Numbered from the stretch's first letter, positions 10,810-22,859 are shown. The stretch: 64,000 bases of DNA from Microplitis mediator (GCF_029852145.1 NC_079976.1:19494617-19558616); one strand, 5' to 3'. Numbers and translations: made by a program. The notes: generated from the letters alone by a model not told the origin.

Positions 10810-11790
10810 ATCTTGGGGCCCACATGAAGTATCTCGTTGACTGATACGCCAAATGATGATTTCCAAGAGCCATTAAATACCACCCTGAGCTTGGTGATAG
10901 TGCTCTGTTCTCTAAAAACCCCATGATGAGGCAACATGTAGCTGTCCGGTGGTAAATCCTTTAATTTTATGCGTCTCATGTGTCCCAAGTCTTTAAATTC
11001 TTTCAAGAAGTCTTCATATTCTTTCAAGAAGTACAACTTCTTGTAGACTGGATCATTCTCCAATCGTTTGCGAAGCTGTAGTAAAGCGTATTGTTCATCT
11101 CGTAGCGAGTCACCTAATTGACTTGGAGAAGATTTGAGCGGCGGGCGAACGACATATCGACCATCAGACTGTCTGTAGTGTGTACTGACAAAGTGTTGTT
11201 CACACTTTTCTTCATCTTTATTGTAGTGTATAGCGAATTCTGTCTGTGGCTCTTCTTGATACCAAAACTTGCTCAACAAGTGTTGTAATTGATCATCAAC
11301 AGTAACATGATGACCATAAGCTGTCAATTTTGATGTAGCGGTGTCCATGAACCATAAATGATCCAGCCAAGCGTCGTTGACTGAGCGATTGGGTCATTGT
11401 CGTTACCCTTCCTTATTTTAGCGTTGATTATATGCGCAGCTGGTGCTGCACCAAGAATGATGTCAATAGGTCGTGAAGTTAAGAAGTCTGGATCAGCGAG
11501 TTGCAGACCAGTTATATGAGGCCATTTCTTGTTAGTTAGCGTAAATGACGGTAAGTTCACCGTCGGTAGAGCAAGCACATGAGCTTGGATAGTAATAGAA
11601 CCGTTGTTGTGTAGCGAATGCAGCTTCATCTTGCATGACCCAAGTGAATGTCCAGCTGACACATTACCTATCCCTCGTAATGGTACAGCAGCCTTATTTA
11701 GCGGTGGTTCCGTAACAAAATATCCGAAGTCAAAATAACATCGGTACATTTTTGTAATCGCACACATGCAATAGTCATAAATGACCATTG
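10804..11790 (-). pseudogene. BEL/Pao pol fragment (BEL-C): A17 peptidase to RT start
   Basis: Minus-strand reading: HVLALPTVNLPS, DIILGAAPAAHII and TTLGWIIYGSW, typical of the Pao region after the aspartic protease; then, after a -/+1 frame change near 11330-11348, DDQLQHLLSKFWYQEE, SDGRYVVRPPL, YMLPHHGVFRE and KLRVVFNGS, the N-terminal RT region. It stops at the LINE junction (about 10804), before the RT catalytic Asp residues. The upstream protease piece is at 12175-12360. Confidence 0.85.
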
Positions 11791-12174
11791 AAATGTAATT
11801 TAATCATGACAAATGTATACTCGATAATTTGAATGTACTTATGAATTAAGTATTTATGTCATTAGATCATTATATTTGCAGACCATTAATAATATTGTGA
11901 TATATAACAATTATTATTGTGTACTTCAATCAAAAAACTTGTCAAAACTTGCTTGATAATTCCTAATTAATCATTATTAATTAGTTTTTCAAATATATCG
12001 ATTTGACGTTTTTTTGGCAACTGATATTTGACCGTACAGTTATTATTTCATCACGGTTGCTTCGTCAACTGATTTAGTTTTTCCGGTACATTGTATCGCG
12101 CGGATATTGTGTCATGTGGTTATTTTGTCGTGAGGATGTTTTGTCCGCGGTTATTTTGTCTGCGGATATGTAGT
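11791..12174. other. Non-coding gap inside BEL-C
   Basis: AT-rich sequence separating two BEL-C pieces, probably an insertion. Around 12085-12175 there is a run of TTATTTTGTC / GGATGTTTTGTC repeats with CGCGG words. No coding or terminal-repeat structure was recognised. Confidence 0.4.
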
Positions 12175-12360
12175 CGCGGCACCTTTAGCGGTATATCCAG
12201 CTTCTTAAATAGCGAATGCGTCACAAAGGATAACTCCGATTCTTGATCAATCAGACGAGCAGTACATGTACTTCCTATTAGCGAATTCAACTTAACAATC
12301 GCGGTAGCGAGTAATACATTCAGCGAATGAGCTGAAAGCAGACTAGGTTAGTGAATTCAA
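12175..12360 (-). pseudogene. BEL/Pao aspartic protease fragment (BEL-C)
   Basis: Minus strand reads VLLATAIVKLNSLIGS followed by TARLIDQESELSFV and LFKKLDIPL, matching the protease of BEL/Pao elements where the active site is normally DTG/DQGS-E-SF-(V/I). Here the catalytic motif is DQES. It belongs upstream of the 10804-11790 piece in element sense and shares its AGCGAAT word bias. Confidence 0.65.
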
Positions 12361-12670
12361 AACAAAAGTTACCAAAACTGGAACTATTTGTTACCCAGGG
12401 GGTCCGCACTCAAGTGGAGGGAATCAAAACAGATTAGTTCTGCGACGAGGTCTCTTAACCGTGGTGGCGTAGCATGCGCACTAAAAAATATGTATAGTGT
12501 AGGCTCATCATACTATACCTCGTATATAGTTCATTAAATAAAGTTCCTTGACTTGAAAAATTCAGCTTCGAATCCCGCATTCGGCAGTATTTTTTTTTCT
12601 TCTTATTTATTATGTATCACCATTATTATTTTCTTATTAAATAATAAATGATATAGTTATTGGCGTAACT
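12361..12670. other. No gene seen
   Basis: Contains GCTTCGAATCCCGCATTC at about 12565-12583, which looks like an isolated Pol III B-box/tRNA T-arm and could be a SINE scrap, followed by a T run. Nothing else recognised. Confidence 0.3.
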
Positions 12671-12818
12671 AGTAGAGTAAGTGATTCATAATGTGTCAGC
12701 GCGATGCGTTTAGCACGAGTCGCAGGTGCGCAGGCACGAGCGAAGCGAGTGCATACTGCGCACCGGAGACGAGTGCTAAACACATCGCGGGTGACGGATT
12801 ATGACTTACCCTACATGT
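12671..12818. repeat. CpG-rich fold-back element
   Basis: Two arms of about 60 bp, each starting TAG(A/G)GTAAGT and carrying the CATAAT, CGCGATG and TTTAGCAC words, are inverted around the central GCACGAGCGAAGCGAGTGC. The arms pair with scattered mismatches, so a long hairpin would form. Unlike the AT-rich surroundings it is rich in CpG. No coding potential; probably a MITE-like fold-back transposon. Confidence 0.75.
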
Positions 12819-12822
12819 TGCA

Positions 12823-13166
12823 CCCATAGTTTTATTTAACTCATATGCGCTATTCACGTTTTATTAATCGCCCAAAAAGCGAAGTCTCAATAGCTGTTTA
12901 GTGACATGGTGAAAAAAAAAACATTCAGCATCACAACCTTGGCTACTCAATGGGTAACAACAGGGAATTGTAATTACCCCATATTCAGTAAGAGCTTGAA
13001 AGATAGTTACGTTTATTTTCATTACGTCACAATGGCCGGGATAGTAGACATCTTTATTGCGTTTTGACAAATAATTTTTCACCAGTCGGGAAACGGCCAT
13101 TTGGGGTTCGCATTTTAGGCATGATAAAACGTGAATAGCCCGCATGAGTTGAATAAAATCTATTAA
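12823..13166. mobile_element. MITE-like element with about 40-bp inverted ends
   Basis: The left end (TTTTATTTAACTCATATGCG then CTATTCACGTTTTAT) and the right end (ATAAAACGTGAATAGCCCGC then ATGAGTTGAATAAAATC) are imperfect inverted repeats. An open minus-strand stretch of 113 codons (12864-13205) lies across it but has no recognisable domain and crosses the right terminus, so it is not called a gene. Confidence 0.65.
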
Positions 13167-13205
13167 AATAAATAAATTATCAAGCCAAATAATATCAACA
13201 ATCAT

Positions 13206-14400
13206 TATTTATAAAATTTCTCAAATGCAGTTTGAATATATAATTTACTTCTATCCGACATCAAGTCCTATAGCAATGTCGATAGCGCATCAGATTCTTG
13301 AACCCGTGTTCGACGTGAACCCACGTCCCGTGTTCGAAACTTAGTCATATGCGTATTTTTTTTATTATTTTTTATTTTCTATTTTTTATTTTGAATAGTT
13401 AATTGTTTTCATGAAAATCAAGTATAAAACAAATATCAGCCAATGTTTAACAATTTTTTTATTCTTTTCATTAATTAAATTAAAACTCAAAAATTTTATT
13501 TTTAGTTTTTCAAATCTTTTAAAAGAGAAGTGTTTTATTTCTAAACTTTTGTAATGATTTTTTAGCAAATTTGAAAAACCCAAAGTTCAATTTTAGAAAA
13601 AAATTTTTTTAGTTTCAATTTAATTAATGAAAAAAAAATAAAAAATTGTAGAACGTCGGAAATTAGTATCACTTTTTTTATTTTTAATATATAAATAAAT
13701 ATATAATAAACTTATAACTATAAGTTAATTATTACACCAGATAATATTATTGATGATTAATTAAAAAACTTAAATCTAGTATATATAATTATTATTATGC
13801 AGGTAAGTGCGATTATTATCATGCAGGTAAGTATTAATAAGAAGTTGAATAATTTAAATTAAATATTAAATATTTTTTTTCCTGTATAGAAAAACTTGTT
13901 GAAAAAAAATTATTTAAAAAGAATTTTTGTTACAAAATTTCACATTTAGAAATGAAAAAAAAATAAAAGTGCAAATTATTGGAAATATTTTTTTTTATTA
14001 TAATTGATTTGTTGTTAAAATTCTGAAAATAATTAGGTGTCTACTCAGGTTTCAGTATCATAATCCTATTTGTTATCTATCTTAATTAATAATTCATTTA
14101 ATTTAAAAAAATTGTTTTATTAATTTCGTCGCAAATTTAAATTATATCACTGTACATATACTTGGCGATAATATTAAAATGTCGAATTGACTATGTTTTG
14201 GTACTTTTCTCCTACACGAAAATTTACATACACATGTTAATATGCATATATGTATACTTACTCACCGCGCTGCTGGCAATCGTAATTTGTTTTCTTCCCG
14301 AACAATAGACAAGTCCGATTGAATCTGCGTCAACGCAATCTTACTTTCCATACGTTTTCTTTTATCTTAAATCTAATATTATTGACAATGACTTTATTCA
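13206..14400. other. AT-rich non-coding stretch
   Basis: Long A/T runs and low-complexity sequence. No coding region or clear repeat seen. A short direct duplication GTGTTCGA(C/A) occurs at about 13306-13336, and GCAGGTAAGT(G/A) at 13799 and 13823. Confidence 0.4.
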
Positions 14401-14415
14401 ATTAAATTATCTAAA

Positions 14416-17400
14416 ATGCCGTGGAAGTGTGCCGCGTTGGGATGTTCATCTGGAAAAAATCACCAGGGTCATTGTTTTCCAAATGATGAAATCCGTGCAT
14501 TGACATGGAGGGATATGATGAAATGCGAGCCTTATTTGTATAAAGTTTCATCTGAGAATCTTTATAAATATCACCTATGCTATAAACATTTTTCAGATGC
14601 AATGAGTAAGTTAAGTGGTACACGTAGGTGTCTAATTAAAGATGCTTTTCCTGATGTAAATGTCAATTTCTCTGCTCGTGACATTAATGAAAATTTTATT
14701 GTGCAATATCGTGATTCAAGTGCAATTTCTGACACTAATGTTGCTAATGTGGAAGTGCGTGTTTCTGGTGCTAATAATTCAGATGTATCTATGATGTCTT
14801 TATCTCATGATGACATAGCTGAAGATGATGTCTGCAGTCGTGATGATTTTTCTGGCGTTCAACATGATGAAAACATTTCAATGACATCAATCTTTGTTGA
14901 CGCTGATTGTGCTAATAATGTATGTGATGATAATGGTAATCCTAGTAGTGTAAATAACTATGGTGTAAATAACAGTAATAATAATATTAATAATAACATT
15001 GTTGATAATAGCTCAACTATTGAAGCTTATCAACTTAAAATAGCAAGACTAACTGAAGCTCTCCGTGTGCAGAAAATTAAAACTTCTGCAGTAACGTGTA
15101 AATACAAAAAAAGTGTATAGAAGTTAAACGATTGAAAAAATCTTTATTGTTGACCAGTAATTCATCGCTGTCAGCGATTCAGAATATTTTCATTCAAATG
15201 CAGTTTGAAAATACAGGGAAAAATCCACAGGTAAAGTTTACGATCATTTTAATGATAAAAATTCTTACACAGAAAGTAAAAAGATCTTGACTCAAGGGTA
15301 AATTTTCTTCGCCCAAGAAAATATTTAGAATGAAAATTTCTTGAATAAAGTCAAAATTTCTAAAACGAAGTCAAATTTTCTTGAATTAAGAAAATTTCTT
15401 ATTGCTGCTAAATAACCGGTCTTCTTCAAAAATTTTTTGGCGCAAGAAATTTTTTTTTCTGTGTAGATTGTTTCTCGTACAATTTTATATTTACTAGTCT
15501 CTTTTACTTTTTTAGGGAAGACGTTTTTCAGCACCACAGAAACTGTTGTTATTGATTATACATGAACGGTCTCCGACGGCCTATAAGCTATTGTCCGATC
15601 TTTTTGTTCTTCCCAGTCCCGAAACTTTGAAAAAAGTTCTTGACAAGATGAACTTTGAAACGGGAATAGCTCCAGTTATTTCACGTCATCTAAATAGTGA
15701 AGGTGAACGTCTGGCATCTTCATTGGATAAATATGTTTTATTAATTTGGGATGAAGCTGCAACGGCCTCACATTTAGAGTACGATTATTCAGAAGACAAA
15801 TTTTTTGGATTTGAAGATTTTGGATATAAACGCACGATAAAATTTGCCGATCATGTTATTGTGGTTGCTGCTCATTCGGCAAATCGTGATGATTGGTTCG
15901 TCCCAATCTTCCATGGATTTTGTGAAGGTCAAACTAGTCCACCCGAATTAATTAGGATTATCAAATCAGTGTTTGATAAGGTAATTAATTGTGGACTAGT
16001 TCCCGTGGCAACGGTTTGTGACCAGGGAACCAATAATGTTAAGGCTATAAAAGACTTAGTTTTAAAGTCTAACAGATTAAGGTTCCAACAGAAATAAAAC
16101 CCAGGTAAAAAAAATTCAAGCATACTTTAATCTATACGAACTTCATTGTTATTATCTTCAATAATTATATATAATTTCATAAATATCACTAATTTTTTCC
16201 AGATACTACGATTCTATGGCGTGGTTTTGAAACTGTTCCATTGTTCGACAGTCCTCATCTCACGAAGGGTTCTCGCAACAACTTGCTGACGAAGAAATTG
16301 AGTATGTTCACAAGGCTAAACTGAAGTATGAATACTTCAAGCTATTCCAATTTATAAACGTGGATGTGTCAGCCACTCACTACGCTCAATGGGATGATGG
16401 CGAAAAAGCTTATAGAGTTGATCAACACCGTACAGTTGGTTCTCGAGTCACGAAGCTGACCGATGAGCATATTTATGTGAAAAAAATTTGAAAAATGCGA
16501 GTCCGTCCCGCTGCTTAAGTAATGAGTCGAACTGTCGCAAATTTAATCAAAAGTGTAGTTAAATCTCCAGGTGAATTTTCATTTACTTTGTGCTATAAAT
16601 TATTATTTTTTATATTTTTTCTTTCTGTCAAAGTAACGTGCTAATGTGTAAGTGACTGAATTTAATTTTTAAATGATTTTAAAAACCTATCACGTGCTGA
16701 ATATCTCCCTACTCTCTTTCAGGCCTTCCAATCAAATACACGTAGCTAAACTTTTCTCTCTCTTTTAACGCATGCGCTCACGTTTCTGGTTCCTTGCGCA
16801 TGGAACTCTCATTTGAATATCTACTATACTTTTAAATATCTTTATCAATAATTTAATTAGAATAATTTCTTTTAAATTATTAATTTATAATCTGTTTGGT
16901 TATAGATCCAATTAAAACAACAGAAGGAAAAGTGTACCTGGATCAAAAGTCATTATTTACAGCTGAGATTCTGAACTTTTTTAATGACTTGTTCGAATCA
17001 ATGAATTCCTCACCACGTCATCTGAAAACTACAGCCCCGTTGCGAGCTAACGTTACTGCTGACAGTCTTCATCATGAGTTTTGGGCCCGCAGCAAGTATT
17101 TTTAAGGTCAGTCACGATTTCTTGACCCTAAAAAAGAAAATCGTAAAGCTTCAGTTCCGACTCTCGACAATCGGAAGCTGAACGTAGAGGGCTTTGAAAA
17201 ATTGTGGAAAATCCTGTCTCGTTACGAGTTCCAAGAGTTTTCTCCCCGAAATTTTAATCAAGACGATCTTGAAAGTACCTTTCGATGGTTAAGGCAAAGG
17301 AGCTGTGATAGGAAACCGTCTTGCAGATTAATCACCTCGCACTTAAGGAGTTGTCTAATCGACAAAGTAGGAAGATTCAAGGTACGCCATGGGAACACTG

Positions 17401-17640
17401 AACATCCTTCTGAACATGATGATTCCGAGAGTGTCGATTTTACAGCTATAATTTCTACGTTCAACAACTTTTTAATTGATCTTGATTGTGTTGATAATGA
17501 TGGTGATGAAAATAATACTGACGATATAGAAATTCTGCCGAAACATCTACTATCGAAAGCAGTATTCCATTTTCCAAAGCTGAATCGACAAAACCAAGAC
17601 CAAATATCATTCAGCAATTATCTCGTCATAACGAGATAAG
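14416..17640 (+). pseudogene. P-element family transposase with THAP domain, decayed
   Basis: Exon 1 (14416-15230, donor CAG|GTAAAG) encodes an N-terminal THAP zinc finger (PWKCAALGCSSG..., then YKYHLCYKHFSD, i.e. C-x4-C-...-C-x2-H) and an Asn/Asp-rich linker with a coiled coil; a frame break lies in the A run 15106-15112. Exon 2 starts at 15516 after TTTTTTAG (GRRFSAPQKLLLLIIHERS) and has the P-type RNase H core: LIWDEAATASHLEYDY and TVCDQGTNNVKAI. Later pieces: FETVPLFDSPHLTKGSRNNL (after the AG near 16202), KLTDEHIYVKKI, a helical part at 16900-17105, and the C-terminal ESTFRWLRQRS segment (17262 onward). Multiple stops and frameshifts (16094, about 16320, 16488, 17103) make it non-functional. 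Terminal repeats were not found. Confidence 0.85.
15267..15464. mobile_element. MITE with CACAGAAA ends, inside P-element intron
   Basis: Ends TACACAGAAAG and TTTTTTTTCTGTGTA are inverted, and TA flanks both sides, suggesting a TA target duplication. The interior consists of inverted-type words such as TTCTTGAATTAAGAAAATTT. It lies within the 15231-15515 intron of the P transposase. A much larger relative is at 23575-25710. Confidence 0.75.
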
Positions 17641-18000
17641 TCAGCAACTGATAAAAGTCGTTGATTGTAAAAATTGTAAAATTTCTTCTGTGCGAAAGAC
17701 AGGTTCCATTACGGCGGCCATCTTGATTACACGTTGCACACAAAATGGACGCGAGACGTGAAACCTACGCTAAGTTTTCGATCGGAAAAAACTAAATGTC
17801 TTTTTTTGTTTGGGCGAGAACTAAAAATAATTGGTTTATAAATTTATTCGAGTTTATTAATAAATTGTATTGTTGCTTAATTATAATGAAAGTAGAATGA
17901 GCTCAGATTTGAGGCGTTTCGAAGTGGACTGTATGCGTGATTCTGGTGTTGATGGATACTCAGCGTGATGATAAGCACAGCGACAGATCTGATGGTGCAG
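17641..18000. other. No gene seen
   Basis: Sequence downstream of the P transposase; may hold its 3' end. No coding or repeat structure recognised. Confidence 0.3.
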
Positions 18001-18004
18001 AGCG

Positions 18005-18145
18005 ATAGCTTGTAGTCTCATACAAGCTCCTTTGAATTTCGTACAAGCTCCTTTGAATCTCGTGCGTTCTCGTTCAAGCTCGTACTGACTCGTTCAATGC
18101 TCGTAATTTCTCGTTCAATTCTCGTAATTTCTCGTTCGCAGTGAT
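18005..18145. repeat. Short tandem/interspersed CTCGT repeats
   Basis: Direct repeats: CAAGCTCCTTTGAAT(T/C)TCGT occurs twice (18023-18062) and TCTCGTTCAATTCTCGTAAT-type units follow to about 18140. The CTCGT core recurs roughly every 10-20 bases. Looks like untranslated LTR-element sequence. Confidence 0.6.
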
Positions 18146-18409
18146 TAAGCAGCAGCTGTTGGGAATAATATGTCGTTAATGGCTTGCTCGGATGTTGAAA
18201 AGGTAGCTGCAGATAAGCTTAGGAGTCAGAATATAATGTTACAGGTTTCGCGAGCCATGAACTGGCGTTGCGAGGATCTCAAGCCGAATCATCAGGTCAG
18301 AAGTAGAGTAGACAGGTACGGGAGTGCAAGAATATCTCGAGATGCTTGTCTTGACCAGTCAGATCATGATGCGACCGAATAAGTTAAGGAGCTGATGTTG
18401 TCTGCTAGG

Positions 18410-18830
18410 GCATCTGACGGATCACAAGGTGGAACCCCGGTCGCAGCTAAACCGAAACCAGACTCAGGAAGACCTTGTGACAGATTGAAAGAGGTCAGAT
18501 GCGGACTAGCCAGACGAGAATCCAGTGAGTATCTCTCGAAATGTCCGATCTAGCCGATTCACCATAACCGCTGACGGATCACCAGGTGGTGTCCCGGTCG
18601 CTGAGAACCAGGGACCGTTCTGAGTAAGGCCTTGGTGAGAACTGGGGGTAGGTCAGCCATTATGATGCAATCGGTAAGGAGAGAATACCCGAAAGGATTC
18701 TCCCGAATAGATATGGTCCGCTATAACCACTGACGAATCACAAGGCGGTATCCCGGTTGCCGAGAACCAGGGATCATGCCAAGAAGGCCTTGTGAGAATA
18801 GTTAAAAGTCAGTCGTTATAGCGCGACCCC
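18410..18830. repeat. Three-unit tandem repeat, about 158 bp
   Basis: The landmark CTGACG(G/A)ATCAC recurs at 18414, 18571 and 18730 (157-159 bp apart), each followed by AAGGTGG(A/T)..CCCGGT(C/T)GC and later GAGAACCAGGGA-like and CTTGTGAGA-like words. Non-coding; possibly leader or LTR of a retroelement. Confidence 0.75.
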
Positions 18831-19860
18831 ATAAGAATATCAGAGTAATGTCAATATGCCGAAGAGACTAGTAATTGAATCTGTGTACATACCAAAAGTA
18901 ACCCAAGTTATAATTTACTTACACCTGAGTTTGGTGTGGAGTGCTGGTAGTCTATGGCTGGATATCACGATCACACCAGTGTGGGGTGAGCCGATGCAGA
19001 TAAAAGATGATCAAGAGTTGCTGAGTACTCTGGATGCTGCGTACTTGTTTCTTGATGGCTCTGGATGGTAATAAATGCTCGCTAAACTGGGATTAATTGT
19101 AACTGAACGGTTATTGCTTTCACTGTGTTTAAGAAAAGAATTGAGTGAACTGATATTTGTAAATTGCTGTAAAGCTGGTCAGGAAAATTGACAAGTTCGG
19201 AAACACTCGATGTGCTCGGTACAAGAGGTTAGAGAATGACTGACTGGTAACAACGGCAACGAGTTGGTGCAGACTGACAGTATACTGAAAAAAAGGTTCA
19301 AAAACTGGTTTGGAAGTTTCTCCAATTTTCCGTTTTCCCAAGAGCGTGAGAAAGTCCTGTAAAATTATTTATAATAAAAAGATATGTATAAAAAAAGGGA
19401 ACGAAATCTGGTGACCAAATGTTCGCGTAGAAGAGCTGCGTATACGGGTGAAAGGCTCGCTCTATGGACGGAAAGGATCAACTTTTATGGCCCTGAACCC
19501 GGGACGGTCATAAAAGTAGGTATACGGGCGATGTTGCGAGTAGCGCAGAGCTGAAATATTTAGTTTAAAGAGAAAGAATTATAATTTTGAATATTTTATT
19601 TTGTTTCTGAAAATGCACAGTTGTTATAACACTTATTTAGTTAATTTTTTTATGTATCAATTTTCAACATTTTTACACCGGTGTGTAAAATTGATCAACC
19701 CGGGCAGCACTCAAGCAGTGCTCAGCAATGCCTACGGCACTGAGCGATTTTCCCTGCACAAAACGGAACATGCACTTTTTCTCACAATTGTTTTTTTGTT
19801 TGTTAATTTAAATAATTTTTTAATTGTTTAAACACTCCAGATCTGGCTCGAACGACCAAA
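18831..19860. other. Non-coding repeat debris
   Basis: No gene recognised. A compact hairpin is visible at about 19471-19519 (ACTTTTATGGCC...GGTCATAAAAGT) within sequence that also has TATACGGG(T/C)G on both sides. At 19833-19859 the minus strand reads TGGTCGTTCGAGCCAGATC next to ACATTTT, matching the tRNA primer-binding site that follows BEL/Pao 5' LTRs. Confidence 0.45.
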
Positions 19861-20190
19861 ATGTAAAATGAGAGAATGAACTAGTGGATCTGGTTTAGGC
19901 GTGAGGTTTTCAAACAACTAAAAAATTACACTTGGTTTAATGAAAAATAATTTAGAGATTTATTTACACTTATCTACACCTTAAACTGTAAGAATTTGAT
20001 ACTAATAGCGAATGTGACTAAAAATACTTGAGAGCGAATGCAACACTGAGAAAAAGACTCGCGTGTAATAAATCGACACGTGGTTGGTAGCGGTTAGATT
20101 CACGGAAATTAATTCACTTATCAATTACACGCGAATGGCAATTTATTTATACTCAATAAATAGCAGCCTTAATATACTGACTAAATATTG
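19861..20190 (-). repeat. Probable BEL/Pao 5' LTR piece with adjacent primer-binding site
   Basis: On the minus strand the sequence ends ...CATTTTACA and is followed by TGGTCGTTCGAGCCAGATC, the same layout as the intact BEL-B element (LTR ending TTTTACA, then TGGTCCTTCGAGCCGGATC). The region carries AGCGAAT words (19998, 20033, 20134) like the BEL-C coding fragments at 10.8-12.4 kb, so it may be the 5' end of that same element, now separated by later insertions. The outer LTR boundary is not clear. Confidence 0.55.
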
Positions 20191-20275
20191 AAGATAATTT
20201 AGCACAAGGTTTAGTATTATATCACACAAGAAAATGATATATATAGCAGAGCGATTTTTTGAGCACTAATATCTT

Positions 20276-22807
20276 GGAAAGATATTTGAATGATACTTAG
20301 AGGATAAGTAGGTACTAATAAAATACAAAGATCCTGAAAGTTTTACATGTCTAACTAAATCCGTTTCCAAGAAAATAAATATTATGTAAAAAATAGAAAA
20401 ATTTTTTTCTCAGGATTGGCTTGACCGATTGGTCTAAAAATTTAGATGTTTTGGGAGCTCATAATAGCTTTCAAAAAAAATAATTAACAGTTTTATAGCT
20501 TCATAAGATCCTAATTTTGGCACAATTATGAAATTATATTTTTTCAAAGCCTTATGTACTCCCCTATAACACATGATTTTTTCAGATTTTTAAAAAAGGT
20601 ACACCATCGTTAAAAAAAATAAAAACCATTTTTCAGCTCAATTAATGCATCTATTCAAAAAGTTTAGGCTATACTTTTTTAATTTAATGCATATTCAGAT
20701 AGTTTGTAGCTATCAGAAATAATATTTTTGATTTAAAACAATGACAAAAATTTTTTCATCAATGTAAAAAATTAAAATAAGAACAACTTTTTGTTTCAAA
20801 GCTTGATGATCAGAGCATTTTTTTATTATTTTTTCGTTGGCACTACGAATTTTTCTAAAAACGTTTCAATTTTTTTGAAAAGATTCTCAAAATCGTCGCT
20901 AGGTGGCGTCTCACAAAAAGAGAAATGATAAACAATAGATAATTACCGAGTATGTGGTTTCTACAGTTTAAAAAACATTTTATTTAATAAATAGTATTAT
21001 TTAAATGATAAAAAAAAATATCTATTTTAAGACAGTCAATGAAAAATGTTGTATTTGCTCAAAGTTTTTAAAAAAAGTCCCTGGTACTTATAAGCGTTTA
21101 TGTACAAATGAAGACATTGATAAATATTCGTTTGTTTTTAATTATGATTTTTCTATTGGTGACGGTGTCTGTGGAAAATGTCGATTGGAGATGTATAAAA
21201 AAAAAAGTTGATCCTGAAGCGAGATTACATTATTCTAAAGATGAATCGAAAAGTACTGTCAGTGAATTGTTAGAAAAAACGGAGTCCAGCTTATCTCAAA
21301 TGACATTATCTCAATCAAGTTCTGGTGATCCATCCTTCGACGCGATCATTACATGTACCGACAACAATACAGAGTACATTGAAGTTCCCACCAGAAGAAC
21401 TGTTTCAACGCATAAATATTGCTGTGTTTGTTACATTGGTGATAAGAATTTGACAGTGATTCCTCAAAGTGCTAGAACGCAGTCCTTTATTAAACGACGA
21501 GTTTACCTTCCAAATGGAAATCGATGCTGTCTCAATCATTCAATCAATAAACTTTCTTATGATGAAGATCATCTTATAAAAGTTTATTCTGATTGGACTA
21601 AAATGATATCTTCGGAATTCACCAACATGATGGAAAACTTTGCTGTTGAATGTGATTCCACATTATGAGACAAAATGAACAATTGTCATATCTCAGATGA
21701 TGACTGAAGAAGATCTTCAAAATTTATTTCACTGGATCTTATCGATTCGAACAAGCGATATAGTACTTGTCAGAAATGATAGATGACACGGGTGATATCA
21801 CTATTCAGTATGTAAAAGACCATTCAAACATACTAAAAGCTCAAGTTCAATCACGTCATATAAGCAGAAAAGTTAATAGATGCTTCATTGACTATAAACT
21901 AAATAGTATTAGACAAAAAAGTGTCGTGAGACACAGCTGTGAGTTTGCAAATGGTCTTAGAACTATTGGATGTTGCTCCCACGTTGCCGCAATTGTTTAT
22001 TATTTGTCGCATGGAAAATACTTATCAGAAATTCAAGGCCTGATGCAATATTGAGTAAATTATTCAACAAAGATAATACTACAGTTGTAATTGAAGAGGA
22101 CAGTGACGAAGATTAATAAAACTTTTTTCTGTGAAATATTTATTATATTTTTACCTCTTATATATTTTTTTTCTTTTCATTCAATTGTTTATTTATTCAA
22201 ACCTAATTTCATTTTGTATAGATCATCAAGCTTTGAAACAAAAAGTTGTTCTTATTTTAATTTTTCACATTGATAAAAAAATTTTTGTCATTGTTTTAAA
22301 TCAAAAATATTATTTCTGATAGCTACAAACTATCTCAATATGCATTAAATTAAAAAAGTATAGCCTAAACTTTTTGAATAGATGCATTTATTGAGCTGAA
22401 AAATGGTTTTTATTTTTTTTAACGATGGCGTACCTTTTTTAAAAATCTGAAAAAATCATGTGTTATAGGGGAGTACATAAGGCTTTTAAAAAATCTAATT
22501 TCATAATTGTGCCAAAATTGTATCGTAGTTAGAAAAAACAATTTAGAAAAAAACAATTTTTTTCTCAAGGATCTTATGAAGCTATACAACTGTTAATTAT
22601 TTTTTTTGAAAGCTATTATGAGCTCCGAAAACATAATAAATTTTTAGACCAATCGGTCAAGCCAATCCTGAGAAAAAAAAATTTTTCTACTTTTTACATA
22701 GTATTTATTTTCTTGGAAACGGATTTAGTTAGACATCTGAAACTTTCAGGACCTTAGTATTTTATTAGTACCTACATATCCTCTAAGTATCATTCAAATA
22801 TCTTTCC
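20276..22807 (+). mobile_element. DNA transposon with about 530-bp terminal inverted repeats
   Basis: 20276-20800 and 22260-22807 are inverted copies of each other over their whole length (for example GGAAAGATATTTGAATGATA at 20276 and its complement ending at 22807; CTTGACCGATTGGTCTAAAA and its complement near 22640-22660) with scattered substitutions and a short insertion near 22530-22555. Between them lies a degenerate transposase. The right arm ends sharply at CTTTCC|GGGGCC. No clear target duplication was found. Confidence 0.85.
21005..22053 (+). pseudogene. Degenerate transposase of the long-TIR element
   Basis: ATG at 21005 opens a protein with Cys pairs near the start (EKCCICSKFLKK, GVCGKCRLEM), a frame break in the A10 run 21197-21206, then a second Cys cluster (YCCVCYIGDKN, RRVYLPNGNRCC). 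After a stop at 21666-21668 the frame resumes at about 21767 with VQSRHISRKVN and ends NGLRTIGCCSHVAAIVYYLS. The last motif (RT-G-C-H-A-YYL) is the C-terminal hallmark of a group of eukaryotic DDE transposases. The gap between N-terminal zinc region and this tail is too short for a catalytic core, so the DDE centre appears deleted. Superfamily not assigned. Confidence 0.65.
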
Positions 22808-22859
22808 GGGGCCGATTCACCATACTTATACCCTTAGGGCCTTTGTTTGTTATTTTTTT

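Noticed and set aside
12864..13205. 113-codon minus-strand frame
   Set aside because: Lies across and beyond one terminus of a MITE-like element; no recognisable motif.
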